64,000 bases of DNA from Bacillota bacterium (GTDB lineage: Bacteria > Bacillota > Clostridia > Peptostreptococcales > Anaerovoracaceae), in assembly GCA_017459895.1 (NCBI GenBank), contig JAFUCA010000008.1, forward strand, positions 1 to 64,000. Reading direction: 5' to 3'. The position numbers and the translations under genes were made by a program. Below the pieces are notes generated by a model. It saw only the letters and a list, made by a program, of their open reading frames with translations, did not search any database and was not told the origin of the DNA. Below, piece after piece: positions 8,786-17,666 of this stretch. The stretch's first letter is position 1, and each line of letters starts with the position of its first letter.

Positions 8786-9799
8786 TTGACTACTATTAAA
8801 GACATCTCTCGCGCATGCGGTGTATCCCCGGCAACAGTTTCCAAGGCTTTGAACGGATATTCCGAGATCAGCAAGGAAACGGTGGATCTGGTTCGGCGTA
8901 CTGCGAAAGAAATGCATTACATGCCGGACGCAGCGGCCAGACTGCTGAAGACGAACATCTCTCACAACATCGGTGTACTGTTTGAGGATGGGACCATGAG
9001 CGGGCTGACCCACGAATATTTTTCGCTGATCCTGAACAGCGTCAAGAGGGAAGCGGAGAAACTGGGATACGATATCACCTTCATCAGCCGCTACATCGGC
9101 GGACAGGAGGTTTCGTTCCTGGAGCACTGCCGCTATCGTCGCTGTGATGGTGTCGTCATCGCCTGTGTCGACTTTGAGAGCGCTCCGGTGATTGAACTGG
9201 TACGCAGCGAAGTGCCGATCGTAACGATCGATTATACCTTCGACAACGTCAGCTGCATACTGTCAGATAACATCGAAGGCGCCAGACAGCTTACCAATCA
9301 TCTGATTGAGGCGGGGCACAGGAAGATCGCGTTTGTCCACGGCGAAGAGTCATCGGTGACAGGCAAGAGGCTCAACGGCTACTACCGGGCACTGGAGGAG
9401 CACGGGATCCCGGTCCGTGAGGAATATGTTCTCACGGGACGGTATCATGATCCGGAAGTGGCAGAACAGATGACCCGGAAACTGCTGCAGCTGCCTGATC
9501 CGCCGACGGCGATCATGTACCCGGACGATTTCTCCTATCTGGGAGGCATCGCCGGGATCAACAGCCAGGGACTGTCGGTCCCGGAAGACATCAGTGTCAC
9601 CGGATACGATGGAATCAAACTGGCGAGCGTGGTTCATCCGGCACTGACGACATGGCATCAGGATGCGGACGAGATCGGCAGACAATCCGTGAAGAAACTT
9701 GTCGAAACGATCGAACATCGTAAGACCTCTGAGGCGGAGCAGATCTACGTATCGGGGGAACTGTTAGGAGGATACAGCGTAAGGACGAGGGAAGCCTGA
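8786..9799 (+). CDS. LacI-family transcriptional regulator of the cellobiose locus
   Basis: A 337-residue LacI-family repressor. I place the start at the TTG at 8786, after AAAGGAGAAAAGGAA: it gives the canonical N-terminus TTIKDISRACGVSPATVSKA, and the longer in-frame ATG at 8684 would run through promoter and operator. After the helix-turn-helix and the hinge helix (PDAAARLLKT) comes a periplasmic-binding-like sensor domain with the usual ending VTGYDGIKLAS...TTWHQDADEIG. It lies between the phosphorylase operon and the importer genes, so cellobiose or glucose-1-phosphate is a likely effector. The effector is inferred. Confidence 0.9.
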   Translation: MTTIKDISRACGVSPATVSKALNGYSEISKETVDLVRRTAKEMHYMPDAAARLLKTNISHNIGVLFEDGTMSGLTHEYFSLILNSVKREAEKLGYDITFISRYIGGQEVSFLEHCRYRRCDGVVIACVDFESAPVIELVRSEVPIVTIDYTFDNVSCILSDNIEGARQLTNHLIEAGHRKIAFVHGEESSVTGKRLNGYYRALEEHGIPVREEYVLTGRYHDPEVAEQMTRKLLQLPDPPTAIMYPDDFSYLGGIAGINSQGLSVPEDISVTGYDGIKLASVVHPALTTWHQDADEIGRQSVKKLVETIEHRKTSEAEQIYVSGELLGGYSVRTREA

Positions 9800-9838
9800 T
9801 CACTGCAGGAACATCCCGGAACAAGTAGGAGGAGAATT

Positions 9839-11248
9839 ATGAAGAAGCGTTTTAAGATTCTCGCGGGTCTCGCGCTGGCCGGAGCCATGGCGTTCTCCAT
9901 GGCAGCATGCGGCGGCAGCGATGAGGCTGCGACAACCGACGAAGGAGCAGCAGAAGGCTCCGTTCTGAACATCTGGTGCTGGAACGACGAATTCCAGAGC
10001 AGATTCAACGATTACTACCCAGAGGTTGCGGAGGTCGCTGAAGACAAATCCACAACAACACTGAATGACGGCACTGTCGTTAAGTGGACCATCAACCCGA
10101 ACGAAAACAACAACTATCAGGATAAACTGGATGAGGCTCTGCTGACTCAGGCAGACGCGGATGCTGACAGCAAGATCGACATCTTCCTGGTCGAAGCAGA
10201 CTACGCGCTGAAATATGTCAACGCCGATGCGACCATGAGCGTAACGGATCTGGGACTGACCGATGAGGATCTGGCAGACCAGTATCAGTACACGAAGGAC
10301 ATCGTTACCGATTCCGACGGCGTTCTGAAGGGAACCACATGGCAGGCGACACCGGGCCTGTTCGCTTACAGAAGATCCATCGCGAAGGACGTTCTGGGAA
10401 CCGACGATCCGGAAGAAGTTCAGGCAGCGCTTGCTGACTGGGATAAGTTCAACGACGTGGCTGCGCAGGCTCACGACAAGGGCTACAAGATGCTCTCCGG
10501 TTATGATGATTCCTTCCGTGTCTTCTCCAATAACGTATCCGCACCGTATGTGGAAGACGGCAAGACGATCAACATCGACCCGGCAGTCATGGATTGGGTA
10601 GCGCAGACAAAGGATTACACCGACAAGGGCTACAACAACAAGACTTCCCTGTGGGATGATGCATGGAACAAGGATCAGGGCCCGAGCGGCGATGTATTCG
10701 GATTCTTCTACTCCACATGGGGCATCAACTTCACACTGGCCGGCAACTCCCTCGAGACACCTGAGGCTGAAGGCGGCAAGATGGAAGAAGGCAATGGTAT
10801 CTTCGGTGACTACGCGGTATGCCAGGGCCCGGCAAGCTGGTACTGGGGCGGCACATGGATCTGCGGCGCGACCGGAACAGACAACCCGACACTGGTTGCT
10901 GACGTCATGAGAAAGCTGACCTGCGACAAGGACATCATGAAGCAGATCACTGTCGATACACAGGATTACACCAACAATCAGGCTGCTATGCAGGAACTGG
11001 CGGATGATCCGGACTTCGGTTCCGCATTCCTGGGCGGACAGAATCACATCGCTCTGTTCGCTGAGGCTGCTCCGAACATCGACATGAGCAACGCCGGTCC
11101 GTATGACCAGGGCATCAACGAAGGAATGCAGACCGCATTCAAGGATTACTTCGACGGTAAGGTAGACGAAGCTAAGGCGAAGGCCAACTTCGAGACCGCG
11201 ATCAAGGAGAAGTATCCTGAACTCGAGACGATCAACTGGCCGGAATAA
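9839..11248 (+). CDS. Sugar ABC transporter solute-binding lipoprotein (probable cello-oligosaccharide)
   Basis: A 469-residue family 1 extracellular solute-binding protein. The lipoprotein signal runs MKKRFKILAGLALAGAMAFS then MAAC, with Cys23 as the lipidated residue, followed by a Gly/Ser/Glu-rich tether. A strong AGGAGGAG stands 6 bases before the ATG. It should be anchored outside the membrane and feed the two permeases downstream. A hairpin with a T-run follows its stop, which would raise its expression over the permeases. Substrate is inferred from the phosphorylase and beta-glucosidase genes controlled from the same region. Confidence 0.9.
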   Translation: MKKRFKILAGLALAGAMAFSMAACGGSDEAATTDEGAAEGSVLNIWCWNDEFQSRFNDYYPEVAEVAEDKSTTTLNDGTVVKWTINPNENNNYQDKLDEALLTQADADADSKIDIFLVEADYALKYVNADATMSVTDLGLTDEDLADQYQYTKDIVTDSDGVLKGTTWQATPGLFAYRRSIAKDVLGTDDPEEVQAALADWDKFNDVAAQAHDKGYKMLSGYDDSFRVFSNNVSAPYVEDGKTINIDPAVMDWVAQTKDYTDKGYNNKTSLWDDAWNKDQGPSGDVFGFFYSTWGINFTLAGNSLETPEAEGGKMEEGNGIFGDYAVCQGPASWYWGGTWICGATGTDNPTLVADVMRKLTCDKDIMKQITVDTQDYTNNQAAMQELADDPDFGSAFLGGQNHIALFAEAAPNIDMSNAGPYDQGINEGMQTAFKDYFDGKVDEAKAKANFETAIKEKYPELETINWPE

Positions 11249-11275
11249 GCCATTAGATAAGTATTGGGGTTAATC

Positions 11276-11306
11276 AAAGGGTGGCGGCGGTGCTGCCACC
11301 CTTTTT
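11276..11306 (+). terminator. Partial terminator between binding protein and permeases
   Basis: AAAGGGTGGC and GCCACCCTTTTT form a 9-10-bp GC-rich stem with a T-run. Because the permease genes follow in the same direction, it probably acts as a leaky terminator that sets binding protein above permease. Confidence 0.75.
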
Positions 11307-11341
11307 ATCCGGATGTTTTTTGAACCTGGAGGCTTCTCAAC

Positions 11342-12337
11342 ATGCAAAGACTGGGCAGCAAACGAAATGATGTGAGTTACGCGAAATGGGGGTATATCTT
11401 CATTTTGCCGTTCTTCATCGCATTCTTTATCTTTCAGCTCGTTCCGATGATCTCGACGTTCTATTACAGCTTCTTCGAGTATTACAGATCGGGGCTGACG
11501 ATCATAGGACCAAATCCCGTGGGTTTTGAGAACTATCAGGCGCTGTTTGCCAGTGATTTCCCGAAATACATGGGGAATACGGTGATCATGTGGCTGCTGG
11601 GTTTTGTCCCGCAGATCATTATCTCACTGCTTCTGGCGGCGTGGTTTACCGATGTCCGCCTGAGAATCAAGGGAAAACAGTTTTTCAAGGTCGTAATCTA
11701 TATGCCGAATCTGATCATGGCAAGCGCGTTCGCGATGCTCTTCTTCGCTCTGTTCTCCACGAACGGACCGGTGAATGCGTTCCTGATCTCCGCAGGGATC
11801 ATCGACGAACCGTTCCGGTTCCTCTCATCCGTATGGGGAGCCAGAGGGCTGGTCGGACTCATGAATTTCCTGATGTGGTTCGGTAACACAACGATCCTGC
11901 TTATGGCAGCAGTCATGGGGATCAGTCCCTCGCTCTTCGAGGCGGCGGAACTGGATGGCTGCTCCTCGACACAGACTTTCTTTAAGATCACGTTGCCGAT
12001 GATCCGGCCGATCCTGGTGTACGTACTGATCACATCCATGATCGGCGGTCTGCAGATGTTCGATGTCCCGCAGATCCTGACCAACGGCAAGGGAGCGCCG
12101 GACCGGACAACAGAAACGGTCATCATGTTCCTGAACAATCATTTGTACAGCAAAAACTTTGGTATGGCAGGCGCTGTATCCGTCATACTGTTCATCATAT
12201 GCGCCATCCTCTGTCTGGTCATTTACTTCGCGATGAATCCGGAGGACGACAAGACCGCCGGACGCAGAAAGAGGGGCAAAGATCTGAAAAAGCAGAGAAA
12301 ACGCGGCTCAGCTGCAGCTGCAGAAGGGAGGGCATGA
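11342..12337 (+). CDS. Sugar ABC transporter permease, MalF type
   Basis: A 331-residue inner-membrane permease with about six transmembrane segments, the first at residues 19-41 (YIFILPFFIAFFIFQLVPMI). The EAA loop that docks to the ATPase is visible as EAAELDGCSSTQTFFKITLP. The C-terminus is a Lys/Arg/Ala-rich cytoplasmic tail. GGAGG precedes the ATG by 9 bases. It is 3 bases from the next permease and should form a heterodimer with it. Confidence 0.92.
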   Translation: MQRLGSKRNDVSYAKWGYIFILPFFIAFFIFQLVPMISTFYYSFFEYYRSGLTIIGPNPVGFENYQALFASDFPKYMGNTVIMWLLGFVPQIIISLLLAAWFTDVRLRIKGKQFFKVVIYMPNLIMASAFAMLFFALFSTNGPVNAFLISAGIIDEPFRFLSSVWGARGLVGLMNFLMWFGNTTILLMAAVMGISPSLFEAAELDGCSSTQTFFKITLPMIRPILVYVLITSMIGGLQMFDVPQILTNGKGAPDRTTETVIMFLNNHLYSKNFGMAGAVSVILFIICAILCLVIYFAMNPEDDKTAGRRKRGKDLKKQRKRGSAAAAEGRA

Positions 12338-12340
12338 CAA

Positions 12341-13186
12341 ATGGAAGAGAAACGTACTTCCTACGGAAGAACCGTTCTGGCCTACGTGGTACTGATCATT
12401 CTGGCTTTCCTGTGCCTGTTCTTCTTTTACATCCTGATCATCAACGCGACGAGGAATCATTCCCAGATCCAGCAGGGATTCTCGTTTCTGCCGGGGAAAT
12501 CATTTTTCGTCAACTTCCACAATGTCGCCAACGATGCGAACATTCCGGTCCTGTCCGGCATCAAGAACAGTCTGATCGTTTCGGCGGCAGCGGCGGCGCT
12601 GGCAACGTATTTCTCGGCGCTGACAGCCTACGGGCTCTATGCATATGAGTTCAGGCTGAAAAGGCCGGCATTCATCTTCATCATGCTGATCCTGGTCATG
12701 CCGACGCAGGTATCAGCTCTGGGATTTATCCGTCTGATCACCGGCATGGGCCTGATGAATACCCTCTGGCCGCTGTTCCTGCCGTCGATTGCGGCGCCGG
12801 CAGTCTTCTACTTCATGTACAGTTACATGCAGTCGAGCCTGCCCCTGGAACTTGTGGAGGCGGCAAGGATCGACGGGAGCAACGAATTCCGGACCTTCAA
12901 CCGGATCGTTCTTCCGATCATGAAGCCCGCGATAGCCGTACAGGCGATCTTCACCTTCGTCACGACATGGAACAACTTCTTTATTCCCGCGCTGGTCATT
13001 ACGGACAACAGCAAAAAGACGCTGCCGATTCTGATCGCAGCCCTGAGAAGCGCGGACTTCATGAAGTTCGACATGGGCAAGGTCTATATGGTGATCCTGC
13101 TTGCGATCCTGCCGATCATCGTCGTATACATTCTGCTGTCCAGGTATATCATTGCCGGTGTAACGCTGGGCGGCGTCAAGGAATAA
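12341..13186 (+). CDS. Sugar ABC transporter permease, MalG type
   Basis: A 281-residue partner permease. The N-terminal membrane segment is at residues 12-34. The EAA motif reads VEAARIDGSNEFRTFNRIVLP, and the protein ends in the usual YIIAGVTLGGVKE, a near-diagnostic MalG-family C-terminus. The gene follows the MalF-type permease by 3 bases and precedes the ATPase by 13 bases, so all three should be co-translated. Confidence 0.92.
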   Translation: MEEKRTSYGRTVLAYVVLIILAFLCLFFFYILIINATRNHSQIQQGFSFLPGKSFFVNFHNVANDANIPVLSGIKNSLIVSAAAAALATYFSALTAYGLYAYEFRLKRPAFIFIMLILVMPTQVSALGFIRLITGMGLMNTLWPLFLPSIAAPAVFYFMYSYMQSSLPLELVEAARIDGSNEFRTFNRIVLPIMKPAIAVQAIFTFVTTWNNFFIPALVITDNSKKTLPILIAALRSADFMKFDMGKVYMVILLAILPIIVVYILLSRYIIAGVTLGGVKE

Positions 13187-13199
13187 CAGGAGGACTAAG

Positions 13200-14291
13200 A
13201 TGGCTGGAATTACATTTAAGAATGTGGTCAAAACATATGATAACGGGGTCACGGTAATACCGGATCTGAATCTGGAGATCCGCGACAAAGAGTTCGTCGT
13301 TCTGGTCGGCCCGTCCGGCTGCGGTAAATCCACGACGCTGCGGATGATCGCGGGACTGGAGGGCATCTCCGAAGGAGAGCTGTATATCGGAGACCAGAAG
13401 ATGAACGCGATCGCGCCGAAGGACCGGGACATCGCCATGGTGTTTCAGAACTACGCGCTGTATCCTCACATGACGGTCTACAAGAATATGGCGTTCGCAC
13501 TGACTCTGAAAAAAGAACCGAAAGAAGAGATCGATCGTAAGGTCAGGGAAGCAGCACAGATCCTGGGACTGACGGAATATCTGGAACGCAAACCGAAGGC
13601 GCTGTCCGGCGGACAGAGACAGCGTGTCGCTCTGGGAAGAGCGATGGTCAGAAATCCGGCGGTATTCCTTCTGGATGAGCCGCTGTCCAATCTGGACGCG
13701 AAGCTGCGGACCGAGATGAGAAGCCAGATATCCAAACTGCACAAGCAGCTGGGGACCACCTTCGTCTACGTCACCCATGACCAGACGGAAGCGATGACCA
13801 TGGGAGACCGGATCTGCGTGATGAAGGACGGCATTATCCAGCAGTTCGATACGCCGCAGATCCTGTACCATAAGCCCTGCAATCTGTTCGTTGCCGGCTT
13901 TATCGGATCCCCCCAGATGAACTTTATCGATGCGGTGGTGGAGAAGACCGATGCCGGATATGCCATTGCGTTTGCGGACACGAAGGTTCCCTGCGATCGG
14001 GAGGAGCTGGCTCCTTACGTGGGCAAAGAGGTCGTCCTGGGCATCCGCCCCGAGCATCTGCTGGGCGGCGAAGAAAACTGCACCGGACCCAACACTCTGA
14101 CCGCGGAAGTGGATCTGGATGAGATGATGGGATCCGAAACATTCCTCTATTTCAATTACGCCGGAGCGAAAATGATCGCGAAAGTACCTCCAAGCATCGT
14201 TGCGCCGACCGGTTCTATGGTAACTCTTGCGGTAGATCCCGAGAAGATTCACGTGTTCGATAAGGAGTCGGGCGACGTGATCATCAACTGA
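13200..14291 (+). CDS. Sugar ABC transporter ATPase, MsmK/UgpC type
   Basis: A 363-residue ATPase. Walker [11 protein letters not shown] starts at residue 37, the signature [14 protein letters not shown] lies near 137, Walker [17 protein letters not shown] near 158, and the switch His in [10 protein letters not shown]. The C-terminal third is the OB-fold regulatory domain of the MalK group (LGIRPEHL). It energises the two permeases before it. A paralogue at 15720-16889 is close in sequence, and such ATPases are often shared by several sugar importers. Confidence 0.92.
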   Translation: MAGITFKNVVKTYDNGVTVIPDLNLEIRDKEFVVLVGPSGCGKSTTLRMIAGLEGISEGELYIGDQKMNAIAPKDRDIAMVFQNYALYPHMTVYKNMAFALTLKKEPKEEIDRKVREAAQILGLTEYLERKPKALSGGQRQRVALGRAMVRNPAVFLLDEPLSNLDAKLRTEMRSQISKLHKQLGTTFVYVTHDQTEAMTMGDRICVMKDGIIQQFDTPQILYHKPCNLFVAGFIGSPQMNFIDAVVEKTDAGYAIAFADTKVPCDREELAPYVGKEVVLGIRPEHLLGGEENCTGPNTLTAEVDLDEMMGSETFLYFNYAGAKMIAKVPPSIVAPTGSMVTLAVDPEKIHVFDKESGDVIIN

Positions 14292-14325
14292 GGACCTGCT
14301 GCCAAACAAAAAGAAAATTGAGGGG

Positions 14326-14355
14326 GCAAAGAGGCTGCGAGCGCAGCCTCTTTGC
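14326..14355 (+). terminator. Strong hairpin after the cellobiose transporter operon
   Basis: GCAAAGAGGCTGC and GCAGCCTCTTTGC form a perfect 13-bp stem with a GAGC loop. No T-run follows, so it may work as an mRNA end protector or processing site as much as a terminator. Confidence 0.55.
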
Positions 14356-14454
14356 GTTGCGGCAGGGAAACAATTGGCTTGAATTCGAACGCCGGAATCG
14401 CTATACTGATTGTGGCAGAGAAACGAAACAGGAAGATACTGAGGAGGAAACACA

Positions 14455-14892
14455 ATGAAGCAGAAGGCAGAAGAGATCAGGAAAGTATACGAGGATCTGG
14501 GAGCAGAAGAAAAGGCATCCATGAGCAAGCTGGCGAAGCTGGTTGAGAAATGGGCCATGTCGCCGGAAGCGGTATCGGCCTTGATCGGCAATGCGTTCAG
14601 CAAGGCGATCGCTCCGGACGAGCAGCATCCGGAACTGGAGAGCGTCGAAGGAATGAGCAGTGAAGAATACGCGAAGATCTACCGCAGGATGGCAGAAGAG
14701 GTTGCCGCTGCGCCGGAGCAGTTCGAGGAGCAAGCCCGGCAGATCGGTATGACCGCCGGTGAACTGGAGGTTCTGTTCGCGGAGATCAACGGTGTCGTAG
14801 AGAAGTATCCCGAAGTCTGGGAGAGCCAGGAGCGGGCGCAGATGCTGCATCCGAGAAACCTGGGGATCCTGCTGGATGTGTTTAAGAAATAA
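14455..14892 (+). CDS. Hypothetical helical protein
   Basis: A 145-residue protein I do not recognise. It is rich in Glu, Lys and Ala, with long predicted helices (KAEEIRKVYEDLGAEEKASM; EEYAKIYRRMAEEVAAAPEQ), no membrane segment and no cysteine. A GAGGAGGA ribosome site precedes the ATG. Its stop overlaps the start of the next gene (TAATG), so the pair is translationally coupled. The neighbour is a membrane protein, which suggests a joint function at the membrane. Real gene by ribosome site, coupling and codon use; function unknown. Confidence 0.75.
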   Translation: MKQKAEEIRKVYEDLGAEEKASMSKLAKLVEKWAMSPEAVSALIGNAFSKAIAPDEQHPELESVEGMSSEEYAKIYRRMAEEVAAAPEQFEEQARQIGMTAGELEVLFAEINGVVEKYPEVWESQERAQMLHPRNLGILLDVFKK

Positions 14893-15629
14893 TGGATAAT
14901 AAGAAAAAAGTCGCCGCGGCGGTCGCGGCGACGATCGCGGCCTCCGGCGTTGCGGTGGACGCGTCCTTTGACAATCCGGCGGATATCCTGCAGCAGGATG
15001 TGAACACGCAGCCGCAGATCCAGTATGTGGATCTTGAAAACGACCAGGATACCGGCGCCGCGCAGGACGAGGACAAACAGAAGGATCCGGCGGTGAAAGC
15101 CGGCCCTGTGCAGGAGTGGATCCTGCATCTGCCCCTGGCGGTGCGGGCGGTTTTCGTGTTGCCGCTCTGGTTTGCCGGCCATCTGCTGGTCATGGGAGGA
15201 AACCTGCTGTTTGCGGGGCTGTCTCCCATCCTGCAGTACCTGCTCAGTTTTGTCCTGATCGCGCTGGTCATCGCGGCCGCCTTCACGGCTGCTGCGAAAG
15301 CCATGTTCCCGGACCTTCCGATCGGCAAGATCCTGAACCGTCATTCCATCAAGTGGATCCTGATCGCGGCGGCTGCGGCATGGCTGGCGGATCTGCTGCT
15401 GGGGATCTTCTGGAGCGGATACGCCCATGTCAAGAGCATTCTTCTGGGAGTGTTCACATTGCTCTCGATCGGATCGGTGGTGCTCTGGTTCGCCCGCAGG
15501 GAGCACCGGCGCCTCGCCAGCCTTTGCATACAGCCGGAGGCCGTCTGTGAGGAGCCGGAAACGCTGGAATACACCTCTCTGGGGCAGACTTTCACCATCC
15601 GTCCGGACAGGGAAAGAGACGAAAAATAA
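14892..15629 (+). CDS. Hypothetical membrane protein
   Basis: A 245-residue protein of unknown family. The first 23 residues resemble a signal or membrane anchor (KKVAAAVAATIAASGVAV). An acidic spacer follows, then four likely membrane helices near 84-105, 113-138, 154-172 and 180-197, and a charged cytoplasmic tail. It starts within the stop codon of the preceding gene. The stretch resembles no transporter I know. The two-gene unit lies between two sugar-ATPase genes but shows no ABC permease motif. Confidence 0.7.
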   Translation: MDNKKKVAAAVAATIAASGVAVDASFDNPADILQQDVNTQPQIQYVDLENDQDTGAAQDEDKQKDPAVKAGPVQEWILHLPLAVRAVFVLPLWFAGHLLVMGGNLLFAGLSPILQYLLSFVLIALVIAAAFTAAAKAMFPDLPIGKILNRHSIKWILIAAAAAWLADLLLGIFWSGYAHVKSILLGVFTLLSIGSVVLWFARREHRRLASLCIQPEAVCEEPETLEYTSLGQTFTIRPDRERDEK

Positions 15630-15659
15630 AAAAAAGAGTGTATTTTTGCAGAAACAGTG

Positions 15660-15665
15660 TATAAT
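15660..15665 (+). promoter_or_regulatory. Likely -10 element for the second ATPase gene
   Basis: TATAAT stands 55 bases before the ATG at 15720 in an AT-rich spacer. The -35 region is poor (GTGTAT or TTGCAG at wrong spacing), so the promoter assignment is tentative. Confidence 0.4.
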
Positions 15666-15719
15666 ATTCATATTATCGTAAATCGGATTACTGTGGAAGA
15701 AGCACAAGGAGGATAAACC

Positions 15720-16889
15720 ATGGCACGTGTAGTGTTGAAGAATGTCAAGAAAATCTACCCTAACACGGAGCGGAAATCCAAGAAAAAGAAAGACGAACCG
15801 GAGAAGAAGACAAACCTTCAGATCACGGACAAGGGAGTTGTCGCGGTTCAGGATTTCAACATTGAGATCGCAGACAAGGAATTCATCGTTCTGGTCGGCC
15901 CGTCCGGCTGCGGTAAGTCAACGACGCTGCGGATGATCGCAGGACTGGAGGAAATCTCCGAAGGCGATCTGTTCATCGGCGAAGAGAGAATGAACGACGT
16001 AGAACCGCGTAACCGCAACATTGCCATGGTCTTTCAGAACTACGCGCTGTATCCGCACATGACGGTTGCGGATAATATGTCCTTCTCCCTGAAGATGAAC
16101 AAGACGCCGAAGGATGAGATCCGCAGGAAGGTAGAGGAAGCCGCGGAGATCTTGGATATCACACAGTACCTCGACCGTAAGCCGAAGGCCCTGTCCGGCG
16201 GACAGAGACAGCGTGTTGCCATCGGTCGAGCCATCGTTCGTGACCCGGCGGTCTTCCTGATGGACGAACCTCTCTCCAACCTGGACGCGAAGCTGCGTAA
16301 CCAGATGCGTGCGGAGATCATCAAACTCCGTCAGAGAATCGACACTACGTTCATCTATGTAACCCACGACCAGACCGAGGCCATGACTCTGGGTGACCGG
16401 ATCGTCATCATGCGTGACGGCTTCATTCAGCAGATCGGAACACCGCAGGAGGTATTCGATCATCCGGCCAACCTGTTCGTCGCGGGATTCATCGGCATGC
16501 CGCAGATGAACCTCTTCGACGCTAAGCTGGTCAAGAAGAACGACAACTACGTTGTGGAAGTCGGCGGGATCAGCGTCGAGCTGAGCGAAGAGAAGCAGGA
16601 GAGACTGAAGGCCAAGAACGTACCGGAGCAGGATGTGACACTGGGCGTTCGTCCGGATCACGTGAATCTGGCGGAACAGGGCATCAAGGGAACCGTCGAC
16701 GTATCCGAGCTGATGGGATCCTCCGTGCATCTGCACATCAGTACCGAGGATGGCGGCGATGTCGTCGTTATCGTTCCGACCAACGGCCACGCTCACAACG
16801 TTCCGATGGGAACCGAAGTGGCGCTGAACTTCAAGGGCAACGTCGCCCACGTCTTCTCCAAGGAGACCGAGCTGAACCTGGAGTGGTAG
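15720..16889 (+). CDS. Second MsmK/UgpC-type ABC ATPase, stand-alone
   Basis: A 389-residue paralogue of the ATPase at 13200-14291. The core is near-identical in motif ([50 protein letters not shown]). It carries an extra lysine-rich insert at residues 18-42 ([16 protein letters not shown]), just before the Walker A region, that the paralogue lacks. No permease is adjacent: it has its own promoter and terminator. A stand-alone MsmK often serves several carbohydrate importers, so it could energise the importer at 20976-24068, which has no ATPase gene of its own. That pairing is inference. Confidence 0.9.
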   Translation: MARVVLKNVKKIYPNTERKSKKKKDEPEKKTNLQITDKGVVAVQDFNIEIADKEFIVLVGPSGCGKSTTLRMIAGLEEISEGDLFIGEERMNDVEPRNRNIAMVFQNYALYPHMTVADNMSFSLKMNKTPKDEIRRKVEEAAEILDITQYLDRKPKALSGGQRQRVAIGRAIVRDPAVFLMDEPLSNLDAKLRNQMRAEIIKLRQRIDTTFIYVTHDQTEAMTLGDRIVIMRDGFIQQIGTPQEVFDHPANLFVAGFIGMPQMNLFDAKLVKKNDNYVVEVGGISVELSEEKQERLKAKNVPEQDVTLGVRPDHVNLAEQGIKGTVDVSELMGSSVHLHISTEDGGDVVVIVPTNGHAHNVPMGTEVALNFKGNVAHVFSKETELNLEW

Positions 16890-16925
16890 GCTGCAAAGGC
16901 TGGCGAACTAAGAATTGATTATTTG

Positions 16926-16962
16926 AGACAGATCGCATTTAGACAATGCGGTCTGTTTTTTT
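16926..16962 (+). terminator. Terminator after the second ATPase
   Basis: AGACAGATCGCATT pairs with AATGCGGTCTGTTTTTTT, giving a long stem with a 7-base T-run, 37 bases after the stop codon. Confidence 0.85.
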
Positions 16963-17324
16963 GATAGTGTGTCAGACCATACACTGCTTTGACAATGTAA
17001 GAGACGTAAAAGCAAAATAGACTCAAACCTCCAACATGAAAACAGGCAGGGAACGGCATTACAGAATCGGCTGTGAATTCAGAGTTCGGGTTGTGGTGTA
17101 GATTTCTCAATCACAGCTATGAAATGACATATATTCCGTTTTCAGAAGCCCGTGGCTGAGCGTGAAAAGCCCATATGGTGTAGAAGATTTGTTCAAAGTT
17201 GATCTTTGACATCAAAATATTTAAAAACGTTGTCGTTTATGAATCGGCTGAAGAAAAATGACAACCAACCCGATCCAAAGGTTGGTTTTGCCCCAATCAT
17301 CAGCCTGGTTTCGAAATGCATTAG
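16963..17324. other. Intergenic stretch without recognisable gene
   Basis: AT-richer than its surroundings. I find no frame with a ribosome site and protein-like composition on either strand, no RNA gene and no clear promoter. It leads into the palindromic repeats that follow. Confidence 0.5.
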
Positions 17325-17547
17325 CTACCATAAAACAGCATTTCCTGTCCGGATATGGTAGGAGCCTACCATATGAAGAGGACTTTGCCTGTTTTATGGT
17401 AGACAATCCTTTGCCATGGCTCGGATGGCAGCAAAGCAGTCTCGTTTCAATAGATGTGACAGCAAGATAATACGATTTAACGCTCTGCAGAAACGCGCTC
17501 CTACCATATTGGCGCGTTTTCCGACCAGGATGGTAGCTTCCTACCAT
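17325..17547. repeat. Cluster of nested CTACCATA palindromes
   Basis: CTACCATAAAACAG (17325-17338) and its exact reverse complement (17389-17402) form a 14-bp outer stem. Inside lies ATATGGTAGG-AG-CCTACCATAT (17353-17374), a perfect 10-bp palindrome. Downstream, AAACGCGC/GCGCGTTT (17491-17519) forms a stem whose loop presents CCTACCATAT. ATGGTAG-CTTC-CTACCAT (17530-17547) is another perfect hairpin, and GTGGTAG occurs at about 17571. The same 7-8-base word is thus shown in stems and loops five or more times within 250 bp. Function unknown. Confidence 0.7.
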
Positions 17548-17666
17548 AATTGGCTAGAATCTGCCCGTTTGTGGTAGCCGTGGCAGCGATCAGCAGGAAA
17601 AAACAGGAGAGGCCAGGAAGGATCAGGAAAAACCAAGACCCTGACCGCCCCCCCTGACGGATACCG

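Noticed and set aside
17258..17470. A 70-codon frame in the palindrome region
   Set aside because: It runs through the inverted repeats, has no ribosome site and an unlike composition.
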